This document shows, one piece after another, positions 21,844 through 32,338 of a DNA stretch of 64,000 bases. The notes under the pieces were generated by a model that had not been told where the DNA came from, made no database searches, and saw only the letters and a program-made list of their open reading frames with translations. Origin of the DNA: Rebecca billardiae RCC1528 (Eukaryota > Haptophyta); assembly GCA_965240325.2 (NCBI GenBank), contig OZ251225.1:3286001-3350000 (forward strand). Reading direction: 5' to 3'. Position 1 is the stretch's first letter, and every line of letters begins with the position of its first letter. A program made the translations under genes and the position numbers.

Positions 21844-23518
21844 ATGGCCCGCGGTGCAGGGCGGAGCGCGCAGCGTGGAGCCCGCACCAGCGGGCCCGAA
21901 CAACGTTTCAAAAAGATCTTTGATCAAGAAAAAAGGGACGGGGGACGATTTTCATGGCTGGAGGAGACCGAGTTTCGAATTTTGAGACCCTCTCTAACCG
22001 ATGCATCACGGCCGAAAAAGGTCGCGCCCACGGCAAGTTCATAGTAAAGCGTGGAGTGACGCCCGTCCAAAAAACTTCACGCCCTTTAGGATCCCTAACG
22101 TAACGAATAACCGTTACAAGCGATTTTTCCGGCCAATGAGATTGCAGCAAGGTCCAAGGAGCGATGACGTATCTAGATACAGATTGCCGCGAACCGATGT
22201 GACCATGTACGTCCCTTGAATCAGTTGAATCAACTATTCAATCGCGCCGTGTCTGTATCAGGAGCCGACGAGGCAAGGGTCAGTAGCCGATGGGCCAACC
22301 TCGGCGAATCTCAATACTATCTGACGCGAACGGACTTGGTTGGGCGCGCGCGTGGCCCCGGGCGGCGGCCCACCAGAGGCGGCCCGCGTTTGGAGGCGAG
22401 CCACGGGCACGAGGCTCGAGGACCGACGGGTGAGGACGGCGATGGGCAGGTGCGCGCGGCGAATGGCGCCTGGAGCGCGCGGCTGCGGCGGGTCCCGACT
22501 GCCGTCGACATCGCGTTCGTCGAGTGCCCCCGCTCACTCCGCGCGCCCCCGCCGCCCCTGCCGCCCTGTCGATGCCTCGGCGCGGCCTTGCGCGGCCCCG
22601 GCGTGTCCGCGAGCCGGCGCCGCAGCCGCCGCCCTGTGTTCGGGCTCTCGCAAGCTCGGGGGCAGCGGCGCCTGATGCCGGACTGATCGATCTCTGAGCC
22701 TTCGACTTCACCACGCGCCGCCCTTGCCATGCCTTTCCGGGGTCTCCCAGAACTCTTCTTGATTGAGAGAGAGCAGGCGCGCCGACGATCCGAGTCCATC
22801 GTCGGTCGACTCTGAGCGAGGGCTACGCCTCGGAACTGAACGGTACTCTACGAGGAGGACGAGCTGCGCGGGCGACGGTGGTGCGTGACGTCCCCAGAGC
22901 TGGCCGTGCCTCTGCAACGCGTGCCGAGCCTGATCGAGGTGTGTCAGCTGCCCGTGCACGCGCGGCGAGTGCGCGAACCGGATCACCGGTGCCCTCGCAC
23001 CTCGGCACCGTGCTCCCTCGGGCTGTCAGCTCCGCGTGGCCTGGCGTGCACGTAGAGTTGCGCTCATGCGTCGATCGCGCCTCGCGCCCGCCTGTCGGCC
23101 GTCGCGCAGGCGCTGGTCGAACCCTACTCGGACCCTACTCCTCCAGCCCTACTCCCCCGGGCGCTGCCGGCGCGGGGGGTGACCCCGGGGACAGCGGTCA
23201 GCAGCAGCGGCCCGAACGAATCCGCGGCCCCGCACCGTGCTCCCTGGCTGTCAGCTCCGCGTGGCCTGGTGTGCACGTGGAGTCGCGCTCATGCGTCGAT
23301 CACGCCTCGTCGCATCCGCCTGTACACAATCGGCGCCGCGCCGGCGGCTGCAATGGGCCCGCCCGGCGCGGCGGGCGGCGGCGCGCCGCTGATGGAGTCT
23401 AGTTGTACGGGCATATGCAACTGGTCTGTCAATAGACGACTGCGATGGAGGGTGCACCGCCACCGCGGGCCCTGAACTACGTTCGTTCTACGGAAAAAGG
23501 ACCGCGGAACGCGGTCAT
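21844..23518 (+). mobile_element. Terminal-hairpin element, family 1, copy A
   Basis: The left end is ATGGCCCGCGGTGCAGGGCG. The right end is a 7-base perfect stem with a GAA loop, GACCGCGGAACGCGGTC (23500-23516), followed by AT. Copies B (40353-41935, inverted) and C (56940-58692) start and stop at the same bases. Flanks are AT-rich and differ between copies, which supports these boundaries. An inner motif, GGCCCGCGGTG, repeats inverted near the hairpin end (CACCGCGGGCCC at 23461). The interior matches copy B over much of its length. No intact transposase was found. Coding-like remnants such as SGAWSARL-type segments occur around 22440-22690. Confidence 0.65.
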
Positions 23519-23888
23519 AATATCGTCGTCAGCATCAGCGCCTGATTCTGACATTCAATACGCTGCTGCTGTTAGTATCGCATCACACTGTCACGTATGT
23601 CTTATTACTCACGTCGTTACTCGTTAGACTCATTCTATGATTTAACGCCACACGTCCGGTCTCGGTCAGTCAGACGTCGTATTATAATAAAAATATATTC
23701 AATAACGACCCCCTCCCATGTATACTGCTCACTGCTATACTAGAATCGTCAGTCAGAGCTAGTCACCTAGCTCAGTTGAGATAGCCGTCAATCTTGCCTC
23801 TTAAGAGCGCTGCGAAGCCTGGGAGCCCTCAGAGCCAGAGGCACCAGCAGCTCAAGGCTAGAATTGACCCGCACTTCCAGGTGATGCT
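23519..23888. other. Intergenic, AT-rich, no gene seen
   Basis: AT-rich sequence between the hairpin element and the 3' end of the HAD gene. No protein-like frame was found. Confidence 0.4.
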
Positions 23889-24593
23889 TCAGCCCGTGAC
23901 CACGTCCACGATGGCGTCGGGGTGTCGCAGCACCTCGTTGGCGCCCGCTGCGCGCAGAACGGCCGAGTGCATCTCGAAGTCGAGGTACGGCGGCACCACG
24001 CCCACGGCGTACATGCCCGCAGCGCGCGCCGCCACCATGTCGTCTCCGGTGTCGCCGACATACACAGCCCGCTCTGGTGGCACCGGGGTCGCGAGCTGAC
24101 TCATGGCTGTCGTCAGCGGGAACGGGTCCGGCTTACCGCGACCCTCTTGCTGTTCCATCGCGATGACGATGGGCAGATGCTTGTCCCACCCGAAGCGACC
24201 GAGTGTCCATCGTGCCTCGTCCTCTGGCCGGCCGGTCACAAGTGCCATCTGGCAGCCAAGGCCCGCAAGCGTGCCGAGTGTCGCGTCGCCGTTGATGACG
24301 GCGGGCTCGCTGGCGATGAGCCCATCAAAGGACTCGCCTTTGTAGCGCTTTTGGAAAGCCGCCACCACGTCGTCGTAAGGCACGTTCACCCCAGTCTCCT
24401 CCACGAGCGCAGCGGTGCACTTCCAGTCATTGTTGAAACCGCCGCGGTCCTTGAGCCTCTGCACGGCTCCCGGCTCGACCGGCTTCCCGATGAATTCGGC
24501 CGCAGTCTCCTCGATCGCCTTTCGATATGAGCCCGAGACGTCAACGAGGACCCCGTCCATGTCCCAAAGCACCGCGTCGAATCGTCGCGCCAT
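23889..24593 (-). CDS. HAD-superfamily (subfamily IA) hydrolase
   Basis: A single exon of 234 residues. Motif I is DMDGVLVD (Asp11 nucleophile, Asp13 acid/base), motif II VTGR, motif III the Lys in GRGKPDPFP, and motif IV GDTGDD. These are the four catalytic motifs of aspartyl-phosphate phosphohydrolases. The FNNDWKCTAALV segment in the cap region resembles a HAD-IA subgroup known beside or fused to histidine-biosynthesis enzymes in microbes. Substrate is unknown; a small phosphorylated metabolite is likely. The start is the Met immediately before ARRFDAVLWDMDG. It is divergent from LSM12, 168 bases away. No targeting peptide is evident, so it is probably cytosolic. Confidence 0.8.
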   Translation of the reverse strand: MARRFDAVLWDMDGVLVDVSGSYRKAIEETAAEFIGKPVEPGAVQRLKDRGGFNNDWKCTAALVEETGVNVPYDDVVAAFQKRYKGESFDGLIASEPAVINGDATLGTLAGLGCQMALVTGRPEDEARWTLGRFGWDKHLPIVIAMEQQEGRGKPDPFPLTTAMSQLATPVPPERAVYVGDTGDDMVAARAAGMYAVGVVPPYLDFEMHSAVLRAAGANEVLRHPDAIVDVVTG

Positions 24594-24761
24594 CAAACCT
24601 GATGTGGCGCGTGTCCACGGCCTTGGTGCGCGGCAGCTGCGCCCGCACCGGATTCCACGCGGTCGCGACCCAGGCTGCAGCCGGGAGCACTCGTCCCCGG
24701 ACCACGTGCTTTCAGCTTTCGGCTGGCAAGCGACTGCGCGATAGCTTTTCACACCGAGGCC

Positions 24762-25448
24762 ATGACGGAGGCCGGGGCCCAGCGCGTGGTCTCGCTCGTC
24801 GGGCAGGTCGTGCGCGTTGAGGTGTCCGGCTCGCAGCCTGTGGAGGGTGAGCTGCACTCCTATGACCCGCCCTCGCGCACATTGGCCCTCAGCGTCACCA
24901 CGGATCCCACCTCGGCGATGAAGCACTGGACTATTGTGCGCGAAGAGCACGTCACGTCGATTGAGCCTGTGCCGGGTGCCAGGCCAGCCGATCCGGAGGC
25001 GGACGATCTGCCGCAGGTGAGTGAAGAGCTCATTCGTAAGCGCGAGAAGCGCACGCTCGAGCGTGCGGCCGAGGACGTGCGGCACATCAACGAGGAGGTG
25101 ACCAACTCGACACAGAACATCTACAACGCGCTGCGTAAGACGATGCCCTGCACGTGGAATGGGAATGACATCGAGGTGATGGGGCTGGTGACGATTCGCG
25201 GGCCAAAGTACACGCCCGAATCTTGCGAGGGTTCCGACGAGAGCGCTTTGACTCGAGTGCGGAAAGTGGTGCGCGCGCTTGCGCGCGTTCTCGCACATGC
25301 CCCATGCCTGTGTGTCCGCACTCTCGCGCCAACGTGCACGACCCCTCCCCCTGCGCTCGCGTTGTGTGTGCACCACGCTTGGGTTGCTCGGAGCCAGCTC
25401 GAGGGCGAGAGGCAGAGGCTGATCGCCGCCGGTGACATTTTGGAGTAG
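24762..25448 (+). CDS. LSM12: LSM12-like protein (LSm plus AD domain)
   Basis: Exons 24762-25268 and 25398-25448 give 185 residues; the 129-base intron starts GTGCGC and ends CAG and is a multiple of three. The N-terminal ~75 residues form an LSm-like fold (VVRVEVSGSQPVEGELHSYD). Residues about 90-172 match the AD domain of LSM12: NSTQNIYNALRKTM, CTWNGNDIEVMG, GSDESALTRVRKV. LSM12 family proteins bind RNA or nucleotides and work with ataxin-2-type translation factors. Without splicing, the frame would carry an implausible His/Cys/Pro-rich insert, which supports the intron. The C-terminus is shorter than in animals. Confidence 0.8.
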   Translation: MTEAGAQRVVSLVGQVVRVEVSGSQPVEGELHSYDPPSRTLALSVTTDPTSAMKHWTIVREEHVTSIEPVPGARPADPEADDLPQVSEELIRKREKRTLERAAEDVRHINEEVTNSTQNIYNALRKTMPCTWNGNDIEVMGLVTIRGPKYTPESCEGSDESALTRVRKVVRALARVLAHAPCLCVRTLAPTCTTPPPALALCVHHAWVARSQLEGERQRLIAAGDILE

Positions 25449-26400
25449 CTGTCGGCAGACCGGGCCGTGCTCCATGCTCATCCTGACCTTCTCTCGTGGA
25501 GGTGCGGAGTTTGCGTGCTCAGTCAGACCACAGTCTGACAGGCCGGTGTTCGCCTTTCGTCTTGGTCTTACAGGTTGGCATCCGCGCGACTCGGCCGGCC
25601 ACGCGGCGTGGCGTTTGTGCTCACAGTGGCCACGATCATTGTACTAATGGTCCGATCGTTTCGGTCCGATCGCGGACATGCAATCACAGTGTCACGGAGC
25701 CAATGTACCGCCGGCTGCTTTCCAATTGGACATGGTGGCGAAGCCTCCAAACATGCGCATGTCCCGAATTGTGGCGGCGATGGCAGCCCCGGCGATCACT
25801 CCGATGATATGCGCGGACCGGATGATCAGAGTCCGTCTGACTCTCCGTAGCCTAGCTTAGGGCAGCCGAGCTGGCACCGTCAGCCCGAGTGTACTGTGTA
25901 GTGTGACGAGTTATCGGAGTGACAGGCCCGCGGCATCAATCACACTCATTACTGTTAGTCACTCGCGGGACGACACTCAGCATCATTATCAAGCTGCTGA
26001 CACTATGACTAGCTAGTACCGTGAGTGAGTAGTAGTAGTGAACCGTATAAGTTACTTCAGAGTAGCAGCAGTCGTAGCTACTCTTATTAGACTCAGCGGC
26101 ATGCGCCGATGGCGATGCGCGGCCTACTAGTATTTAATTAACAGCAGGCTACGGAGTAACGGAGTACGGTCTGCTGTCGTAGACTAGTAACACTGTAGTC
26201 AGTGATAATGTCACAGCATCATCCTGAGTCCGGTCAGTTATATATATATACTACGGCATCATAACACTTCCGTCGATCGTCAGTAGTTAGCATCATCGAC
26301 GATCGTCGGCCATCAGTGACCAGCCGCCACGCCCACGTGGCACGTCTGACATTGCCGACCCCATGCAGCGTGCTATGACCAGGTCAAGACACCGAGTTCG
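25449..26400. other. Intergenic, no gene seen
   Basis: About 950 bases between the convergent 3' ends of LSM12 and the putative glycosyltransferase. AT-rich in its right half with many short direct motifs (for example runs of TAGTAG). No convincing coding frame or element end was recognised. Confidence 0.45.
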
Positions 26401-28801
26401 TCAGCCCGACGGAGCGCTCGCCGCGTCAATGTCCGGCTCAACCTCGCCGAGGTCGGGAGCGCCGAGCCCGTCGATCGTGCGCCCATCCGACTCCTCCTCC
26501 CACGTGGGCGTATCTCTGGGCTTGCGCTCGGCGCGCATGCGCGCGGCAACGCTGCCGCGCTCGGCCGCCATCTTGCGGTGCAGCCATGTGTGCTTGTTCT
26601 GCAGGTGCGCGGCGCAGCGCGATTCGGCCTCCGGGCTGGACATCTCGGCCGAGATCCCGTTCGAGCCCTGGATCGCGCCGTAGGTGACCACCATGCGATC
26701 CGCGTCCGAGCCGCCCGAGCCCTTGGCCGTGCAGCAGGTCGCATGCTGGCCGTTGAAGTGCACGGCAAAGCAGTGGTCGCCCGCTGCGATGCGAGCGGCC
26801 CATGTGTGCAGCGTGCGCACGTGCGCCTCGCCGCCGCCGTTGTGCTCGCGCGCGCGCTCGACGATGACCTTGGCGTCGGCGTCGAGCACCTTCTTGTGCA
26901 GCGTGTACACAGGCGGCGAGTCCGCGTCCACGAGCGCGCACAGCTTGCCCATCAGCTGCTGCACGTCGCGGTCGGGCGAGACGGCGCGGCGCTCGCCCGC
27001 GCGGTGCTCGAGCCAGCGCGCCCACAGCCGCTGCGCGCCCTCGCTCAGCTCGCGCAGCCGCTGCGAGGAGCCGTACAGCCGCAGGATCACGCTGGCGAGC
27101 TTGGCCGACTTGTCCGCCACGTACACCACGCCCGAGATGGAGTCGTACCCGTCGACGGCCTCGCCCAGCTGCAGCGCGGCCGAGGTGGGCGCGACCACCG
27201 GCACCCCTATCGACAGCGGCAGCAGCATCTCCTCGGCGGGCGCGCCCGTGTCCGCGGGCGCGAGCACGACGGCGATGCGCGAGCGCACGAGCGCGTCCAG
27301 CGCTTGGCGGCGCGTGCGGTACACGACGCGCACGACGCCGCTGTCCGCGCCGGCGGCGAGGGCGCCGGCGCCCTTCGCCGCGCTCGGCGCGCGCGGTGTG
27401 GCCGCCTGCTCCCACTCGGCGCTGGCCGGTGCGCGCGTGAGGATGTGCAGCGTCGGCGCGAGCTCGGCGCCGCCCGCGTGCGACAGCCGCGCGCGCACCG
27501 CCGGCCACGTGTCCTCCAGGAAGAGCCGCAGTGGCGCGAGCCCGAACGCGGACCAATCGCAGAGCAGCGCGATGTCGGTGGGCGGGCGCGCGCCGGGCTT
27601 CTGCCGCGTGTCGGCCGCGGCGATGTGCGCGCGCTCGGGCGCGCTCGGGCCGAACTCGGCCGGCGAGAGGTGCAGCACGTGTGTGTGCCAGTTGGGCTTG
27701 CGCTCGTCCACCCACGCCGCGTCTGGCAGTAGCCCCTTCTCCGCCTTGGCGTCCGAGGGCGTGCGGTGCGCGACGAAGTCGGCGTAGCGGTACAGCGACT
27801 GCAGCCGCCTGCCCACCTCCTTCGACCACTCCGTACGGATCGTGCGCGCGCGCTCCCACAGCCCGAGGGACGTCTCGCTGCCTGGCGCCGGGCGCGCGGC
27901 ACAGGTGCAGCCGGGAACGACGGGGCGCGCGGCTCAGCGCGCGCGGGACGCGCACCGCTGTGCGAGCAGACGCGCGCGCCGAGCGCGCACTCTCTCGGAG
28001 CTGGGCGACGCTCTTCTCGAGGTGCGAGTGCGCGCGGTCGCTGAGCAGCACGACGAACGGCTTGATGTCCGAGCCGTTCAGGCTCTTGAGCAGCCGCGGC
28101 ACCACGAGCTCGGCGGTCGAGAGCGCCGAGCTGCCGTACTCGAGCTGGACCGGAGCGAGCACGGCATCAAACTGCATGGCCGAGCAGAGCGCCGCGACCT
28201 TCCATGCCGAGCGCATGCGGTACAGCCCGTTCCACCGGCGCGGAGAGCCCACGTACGCCTCGAGGTCGCGCCTGTACACCTCGCTCGCGCCGAGCATCGC
28301 CGCCATGCGCGCGTCGTACTGCGCGTCTGAGAACGGGTCGCGCTCGCCCTCGGGCACCGGGTGCAGCAGCGTCACGTTGTGCGTGCACCGGCGCATGCTG
28401 CGCACGATCATCTCGAGGCGGCGGTCTGGCCCGGGTCGGCCGTCGGTGAGGACGAGCACGCGTAGCGCACGCTTGCACGGCACGCGGTTGAACGCCGAGC
28501 ACACCTTGGGCGCGGCAGCGACGCTCGGCTCTGCGGCAGCAGGGGCCGGGGCGTTGCCCACGACGACATCAGCCCCGGCGAGGCGTGCGCGAGGGGGCGG
28601 CTCCTCCTCCTCGAGAGCGGCCGAGTCAGAGAGCTCGACGCCACCCTCCTCGCCATCCTCAGCATCGCTGCTCTCCGCCACGGCCTCTCGTCGCCTGTCT
28701 GGCCGTTCGCCGCGCGGGCGCGTCAACGCCGCCGGCCGCGTCGATGTGTACGTGGAGGTGAGCCAGAGCTCGACGAGCACCACGAGCAGGGCTGCGCGCA
28801 T
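26401..28801 (-). CDS. Type II membrane protein, putative GT-B glycosyltransferase
   Basis: Exons 28801-27991 and 27881-26401 give 763 residues; the 109-base intron starts GTGCGC and ends CAG. The N-terminus is a short cytosolic tip and a signal anchor (ALLVVLVELWLTSTY), then an acidic/proline stem, as in Golgi enzymes. A Rossmann-like start (ALRVLVLTDGRPG) follows. A later GT-B-style donor-site segment (SRIAVVLAPADTG then EEMLLPLSIGVPVVAP, about residue 480-505) resembles C-terminal domains of GT4-like transferases. I could not match it to a named family; donor and acceptor are unknown. A mature lumenal domain with several Cys residues (QHATCC, SRCAAHL) lies near the C-terminus. It is divergent from DNA ligase with almost no spacer. 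Confidence 0.5.
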
Positions 28802-28891
28802 CAGGTGGGTGGGCGTGGCGCCGTGAGCACGCACGCGGCGCCAGGAGACGCCTCGCGACGACGCGCTGCCGCCAACGCACCCACAACGGCT

Positions 28892-31162
28892 ATGGCCAAC
28901 AGCCGCTTGCGTGACGAGGACGCCATCGTTGTGGCGAGCTGGCCAACGGGCGCAGGCTGCCCGAGCGCCAAGCTGGACGACGTGCGGCGGCACGACATGT
29001 TTGGGGGGCGCGGGCCACTCTTCGCGCTGCTTGCGCTGAGAAGTGGCGCGGCGACGCTCCTGCCGCACGCGGCCCCACGATCTACGCTCCAAGCGCTCCC
29101 TGCACTGCACGCGCGCGCCCATGTGCGGACGCGCTCGGCAAACGCACGGGCGAGCGCCACTGACACGAGCGTCGACAAGGTGTGCATGCCCGCGCCAACC
29201 GACCCTCTGCCGTACGCCGCGCTGGCGCAGCTGCTCGCGCGGCTGGAGGCGGAGAGCTCGCGCCTTCGCATCACCGCGGAGCTCGCGACCTTCTTCCAGG
29301 ACGTTCTGCACCGCTCGGCGCGCGGCTTGCAGTCGGCGCGCGACTTCTGGGTGTGCCTGCAGCTGTGCACTGCGCAGGTGGGGCCGAACTTCTCGGGCGA
29401 GGAGCTCGGACTGGGCGACGTGGGGATCGCGCAGGCCATCTCGCTCGCGACAGGGCTGTCGACCGCCGAGGTCGATGCCGAGTACTCACGCCTCGGCGAC
29501 CTTGGGCTGGTCGCGCAGGCGGCGGCGGCTGCTCCGACGAGTAAAGGCCGCGCGCCCGCGCAGCCGCCAGACGTGCACGCCGTGCACGCCACGCTGCGCG
29601 AGATCGCGATTATGGAGGGCGACGGCTCGGTGGAGCGCAAGGCCGAGCTCGCCGCGAGCCTGCTGCGCGACTTCTCCCCGCTCGAGCGCCTGTACTTCGT
29701 GCGGACACTGCGCGGCTCGCTGCGCGTGGGCGCGTCCGAAGCGACCGTGCTATGCGCGATCGGACGCGCGTGGCTCGCGAGCCACGGCGGTCTGCGCGTG
29801 GACGAGCTGCCGGCGGCCGACGCGCGGCAGGCGGAGCGCGCCATGCAGGACGCGTACGCGCGCGTGCCGGACTTCAACCTGCTCGTGCCCACCCTGATCA
29901 GCTGCCCAGACCTGGAGTCGCTCGCCGAGCGCACGCAGCCAGGCCTGCACCTGCCGGTGCGGCCGATGCTGCCGACGCCGGTCAAGGGCGTCGCCGAGGT
30001 GCTCAAGCGGCTCAAGGGCGGGCCGATGGCGTGCGAGTACAAGTACGACGGCGAGCGCGTGCAGCTCCACATCGCACGCGCCGAAGGCGAAGCCCGGGTC
30101 TTCAGCCGCTCGTGCGAGGACGTTTCCGAGAAGTATCCGCAGCTGTGTGAGCGCGCGATCCAGTGGCTGGCGTCTGGCACCGACGAGCTGATCATCGAGG
30201 CGGAGGCCGTGGCGTACGACCGCGAGGGCGGGCGCATCCTGCCCTTCAACTTGATCGCGCGCCGCCCGCGCAAGAAGGCGCGCAAGGCGGACAAGCCCGG
30301 CGCGGGGCCCGCCTCGGACGCGCCCGCTGTGGCGAGTGTCTGCCTGTACGCCTTCGACTGCCTCTCGCGCAACGGGGACTCGTGCCTCGAGCTGGGCCTG
30401 CGCGCGCGGCGCGAGCAGCTGCGCGCGAGCCTCTCGCCGATCGACGGCGAGCTAGCCTTCGCGTCCTCGCTCGACGTGCCCGAAGGCGTCGACGCCGACG
30501 ACGCGACCGTGCTGGTCGACGCGTTCATGGACAATGCGCTCCGCGCCGGCTGCGAGGGGCTGGTCGTCAAGTCGCTCGCCGACGGCGCGGTGTACGAGGC
30601 TGGAAGGCGCACGCTGCACGCGCTCAAGCTGAAGCGTGACTACTTGGACGGCGCGGTGGACACCGTCGACCTCGTCCCGGTGGGCGCGTACCACGGACGC
30701 GGCCGCCGCGCGGGCCTCTTCGGCGCGTTCCTGATGGCGTGCGCCAAGGAGGGGCTGGGCGACGCGCCGACCCGCGCGGCCGGGGAGGGCGACCTCGCAG
30801 TGATCTGCAAGTTGGGGTCGGGCTTCACGGACGAGAACCTCGCCACCCTCACAGCACGACTGCAGGAGGCGGACGCGATCGCCTCCGCACCCGCGCCGGG
30901 CCTCGACCTCGGCTCCATGCCCGCCGCACGCCAGCCGGACGTGTGGCTGCGCCCCGTGGCAGTGTGGGAAGTGCTCGCGGCAGAGATCTCGCCGTCGCCA
31001 ACCTACCCAGCCGCGCGCGGCGCGGGCGGCGGGCCGAAGAAGGGGCTCGCGCTGCGCTTCCCGCGATTCGTGCGCGTGCGCGACGACAAGGCGCCGCGGG
31101 ACGCCACACCCAGCTCTCTCATTGCGCATATGTACGCGCAGCAGCAGCTCGATGACCGCTGA
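28892..31162 (+). CDS. LIG1: ATP-dependent DNA ligase (ligase I type)
   Basis: A single exon; 756 residues from the Met at 28892. Motif I is EYKYDGERVQLH with the AMP-accepting Lys384 (codon at 30041). Motif Ia is SRSCEDVSEKYP, motif III YAFDCLSRNG, motif IV EGLVVKS, motif V LKLKRDYLDG, and the OB-fold motif VI LRFPRFVRVRDDK. The N-terminal ~330 residues match the DNA-binding helical domain (PLERLYFVRTLRGSLRVG). It seals nicks in replication and repair. An in-frame Met at 28805 lies only 3 bases from the divergent glycosyltransferase ATG. Another at 28997 opens MFGGRGPLFALLAL, which could be an organelle leader. I see no N-terminal PCNA-binding box, so an organellar form is possible. Confidence 0.85.
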   Translation: MANSRLRDEDAIVVASWPTGAGCPSAKLDDVRRHDMFGGRGPLFALLALRSGAATLLPHAAPRSTLQALPALHARAHVRTRSANARASATDTSVDKVCMPAPTDPLPYAALAQLLARLEAESSRLRITAELATFFQDVLHRSARGLQSARDFWVCLQLCTAQVGPNFSGEELGLGDVGIAQAISLATGLSTAEVDAEYSRLGDLGLVAQAAAAAPTSKGRAPAQPPDVHAVHATLREIAIMEGDGSVERKAELAASLLRDFSPLERLYFVRTLRGSLRVGASEATVLCAIGRAWLASHGGLRVDELPAADARQAERAMQDAYARVPDFNLLVPTLISCPDLESLAERTQPGLHLPVRPMLPTPVKGVAEVLKRLKGGPMACEYKYDGERVQLHIARAEGEARVFSRSCEDVSEKYPQLCERAIQWLASGTDELIIEAEAVAYDREGGRILPFNLIARRPRKKARKADKPGAGPASDAPAVASVCLYAFDCLSRNGDSCLELGLRARREQLRASLSPIDGELAFASSLDVPEGVDADDATVLVDAFMDNALRAGCEGLVVKSLADGAVYEAGRRTLHALKLKRDYLDGAVDTVDLVPVGAYHGRGRRAGLFGAFLMACAKEGLGDAPTRAAGEGDLAVICKLGSGFTDENLATLTARLQEADAIASAPAPGLDLGSMPAARQPDVWLRPVAVWEVLAAEISPSPTYPAARGAGGGPKKGLALRFPRFVRVRDDKAPRDATPSSLIAHMYAQQQLDDR

Positions 31163-32338
31163 CGCGCCGCGCGGCCCGCCTCATCGTCATCTTAGCTCAA
31201 CGACTGTCTGTAACTGCAGCTTGATGGCTGCTTGCTGATGATGATTGACTCAGACACTCAGTGACGATTACTGTCAGAGTCCATGATGATGACGATGCTG
31301 ACGATGATGATGATGACGCGATGATTGATGTCACAGCCTGACGCCCTGACTCCTGAGGCTGTGCCAGCACTCAGCAGTATTAGTCGGACTGTCGGAGAGT
31401 GTGAGCAGGGCCGGTCAGCTAGCAGCGCTGAGACTGCTAGTAGCTATATATCAGCAGCGTATAGACGTAGTACGGAGTACCGGTAGCAGTAAGCGCGCTG
31501 CTCGTCACTCGGTAATAGCAGTCTCTAATCAGCACTGCGCCCATCATATGACAGGTGATTCGGATATATAGCCGGACCGGGTCCGGGTTGACGAATGATC
31601 AATCAATATGATCATGATGACGGCGTAGTTGACGACCACACGACGAGTGTCATCACGAGTTCAGGTTACTGAGTTCATGCACGAATCACGACCACGCGGG
31701 TCGCGGCGGACGCGCCGGCGCCGCACGCGCCGCGCACGGCGGCGCCCGCCGCCGGCGCACGCGGCCGGCGCCCACGAGTGTGACGAGTGAGTGGGCCCAC
31801 GACGGCTCGGAGGTCAGCACGCACGATCCTCGCGGGCTCCTCGGCCCATAAAGTCATAAACTTAGAAACGCTAGCAGTACCGGTAGTAAGCTACTCATCG
31901 TCACTCGGTAGTAGTATCTATCTGCTAATCAGCACTGCGCCCATATGATAGGTGATTGATAGCGACCGGGTTGACGTCGTTGAGCCACACCACGCGGCCC
32001 ACGCACGATCAGCCCCGGTACGTCCATCACATTCACTGCATGGGCATGTGAGCTGTGACAAAGCCGCGCCAGTCGTGAAGGGAGAGACTAGAATTCGGAG
32101 AGGAACCTCGTCCGAATCGTGAACGCCTGCGTCGCGAGCCAGCGTTCGTGCTGGGCGCCGCATGACGGCCTTTCGCACGGTGCAGGCAGTCGAGTATGGG
32201 TCCGCCGGCCTCGTGGTGCGGCGTGGAAGTAGAAGAGAGCCCATCGTCGATCCAAGCACGTGGCACGATGAATGAATGAGGTGATGATCAGGGTCTTCCG
32301 GCTCGCTCGAGCGTGCCGGATCGATGATGCCGCGGCAC
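31163..32338. other. Intergenic with a direct repeat
   Basis: No gene is seen. Bases about 31500-31560 and 31885-31960 share a degenerate direct repeat around TAATCAGCACTGCGCCCAT. The first part has GATGATGAC-type trinucleotide runs. Confidence 0.45.

Noticed and set aside
21844-23518. Helitron interpretation of the terminal-hairpin elements
   Set aside because: A hairpin near one end fits, but there is no CTRR terminus, no TC start and no A/T insertion signature; both ends carry related inner inverted motifs instead.
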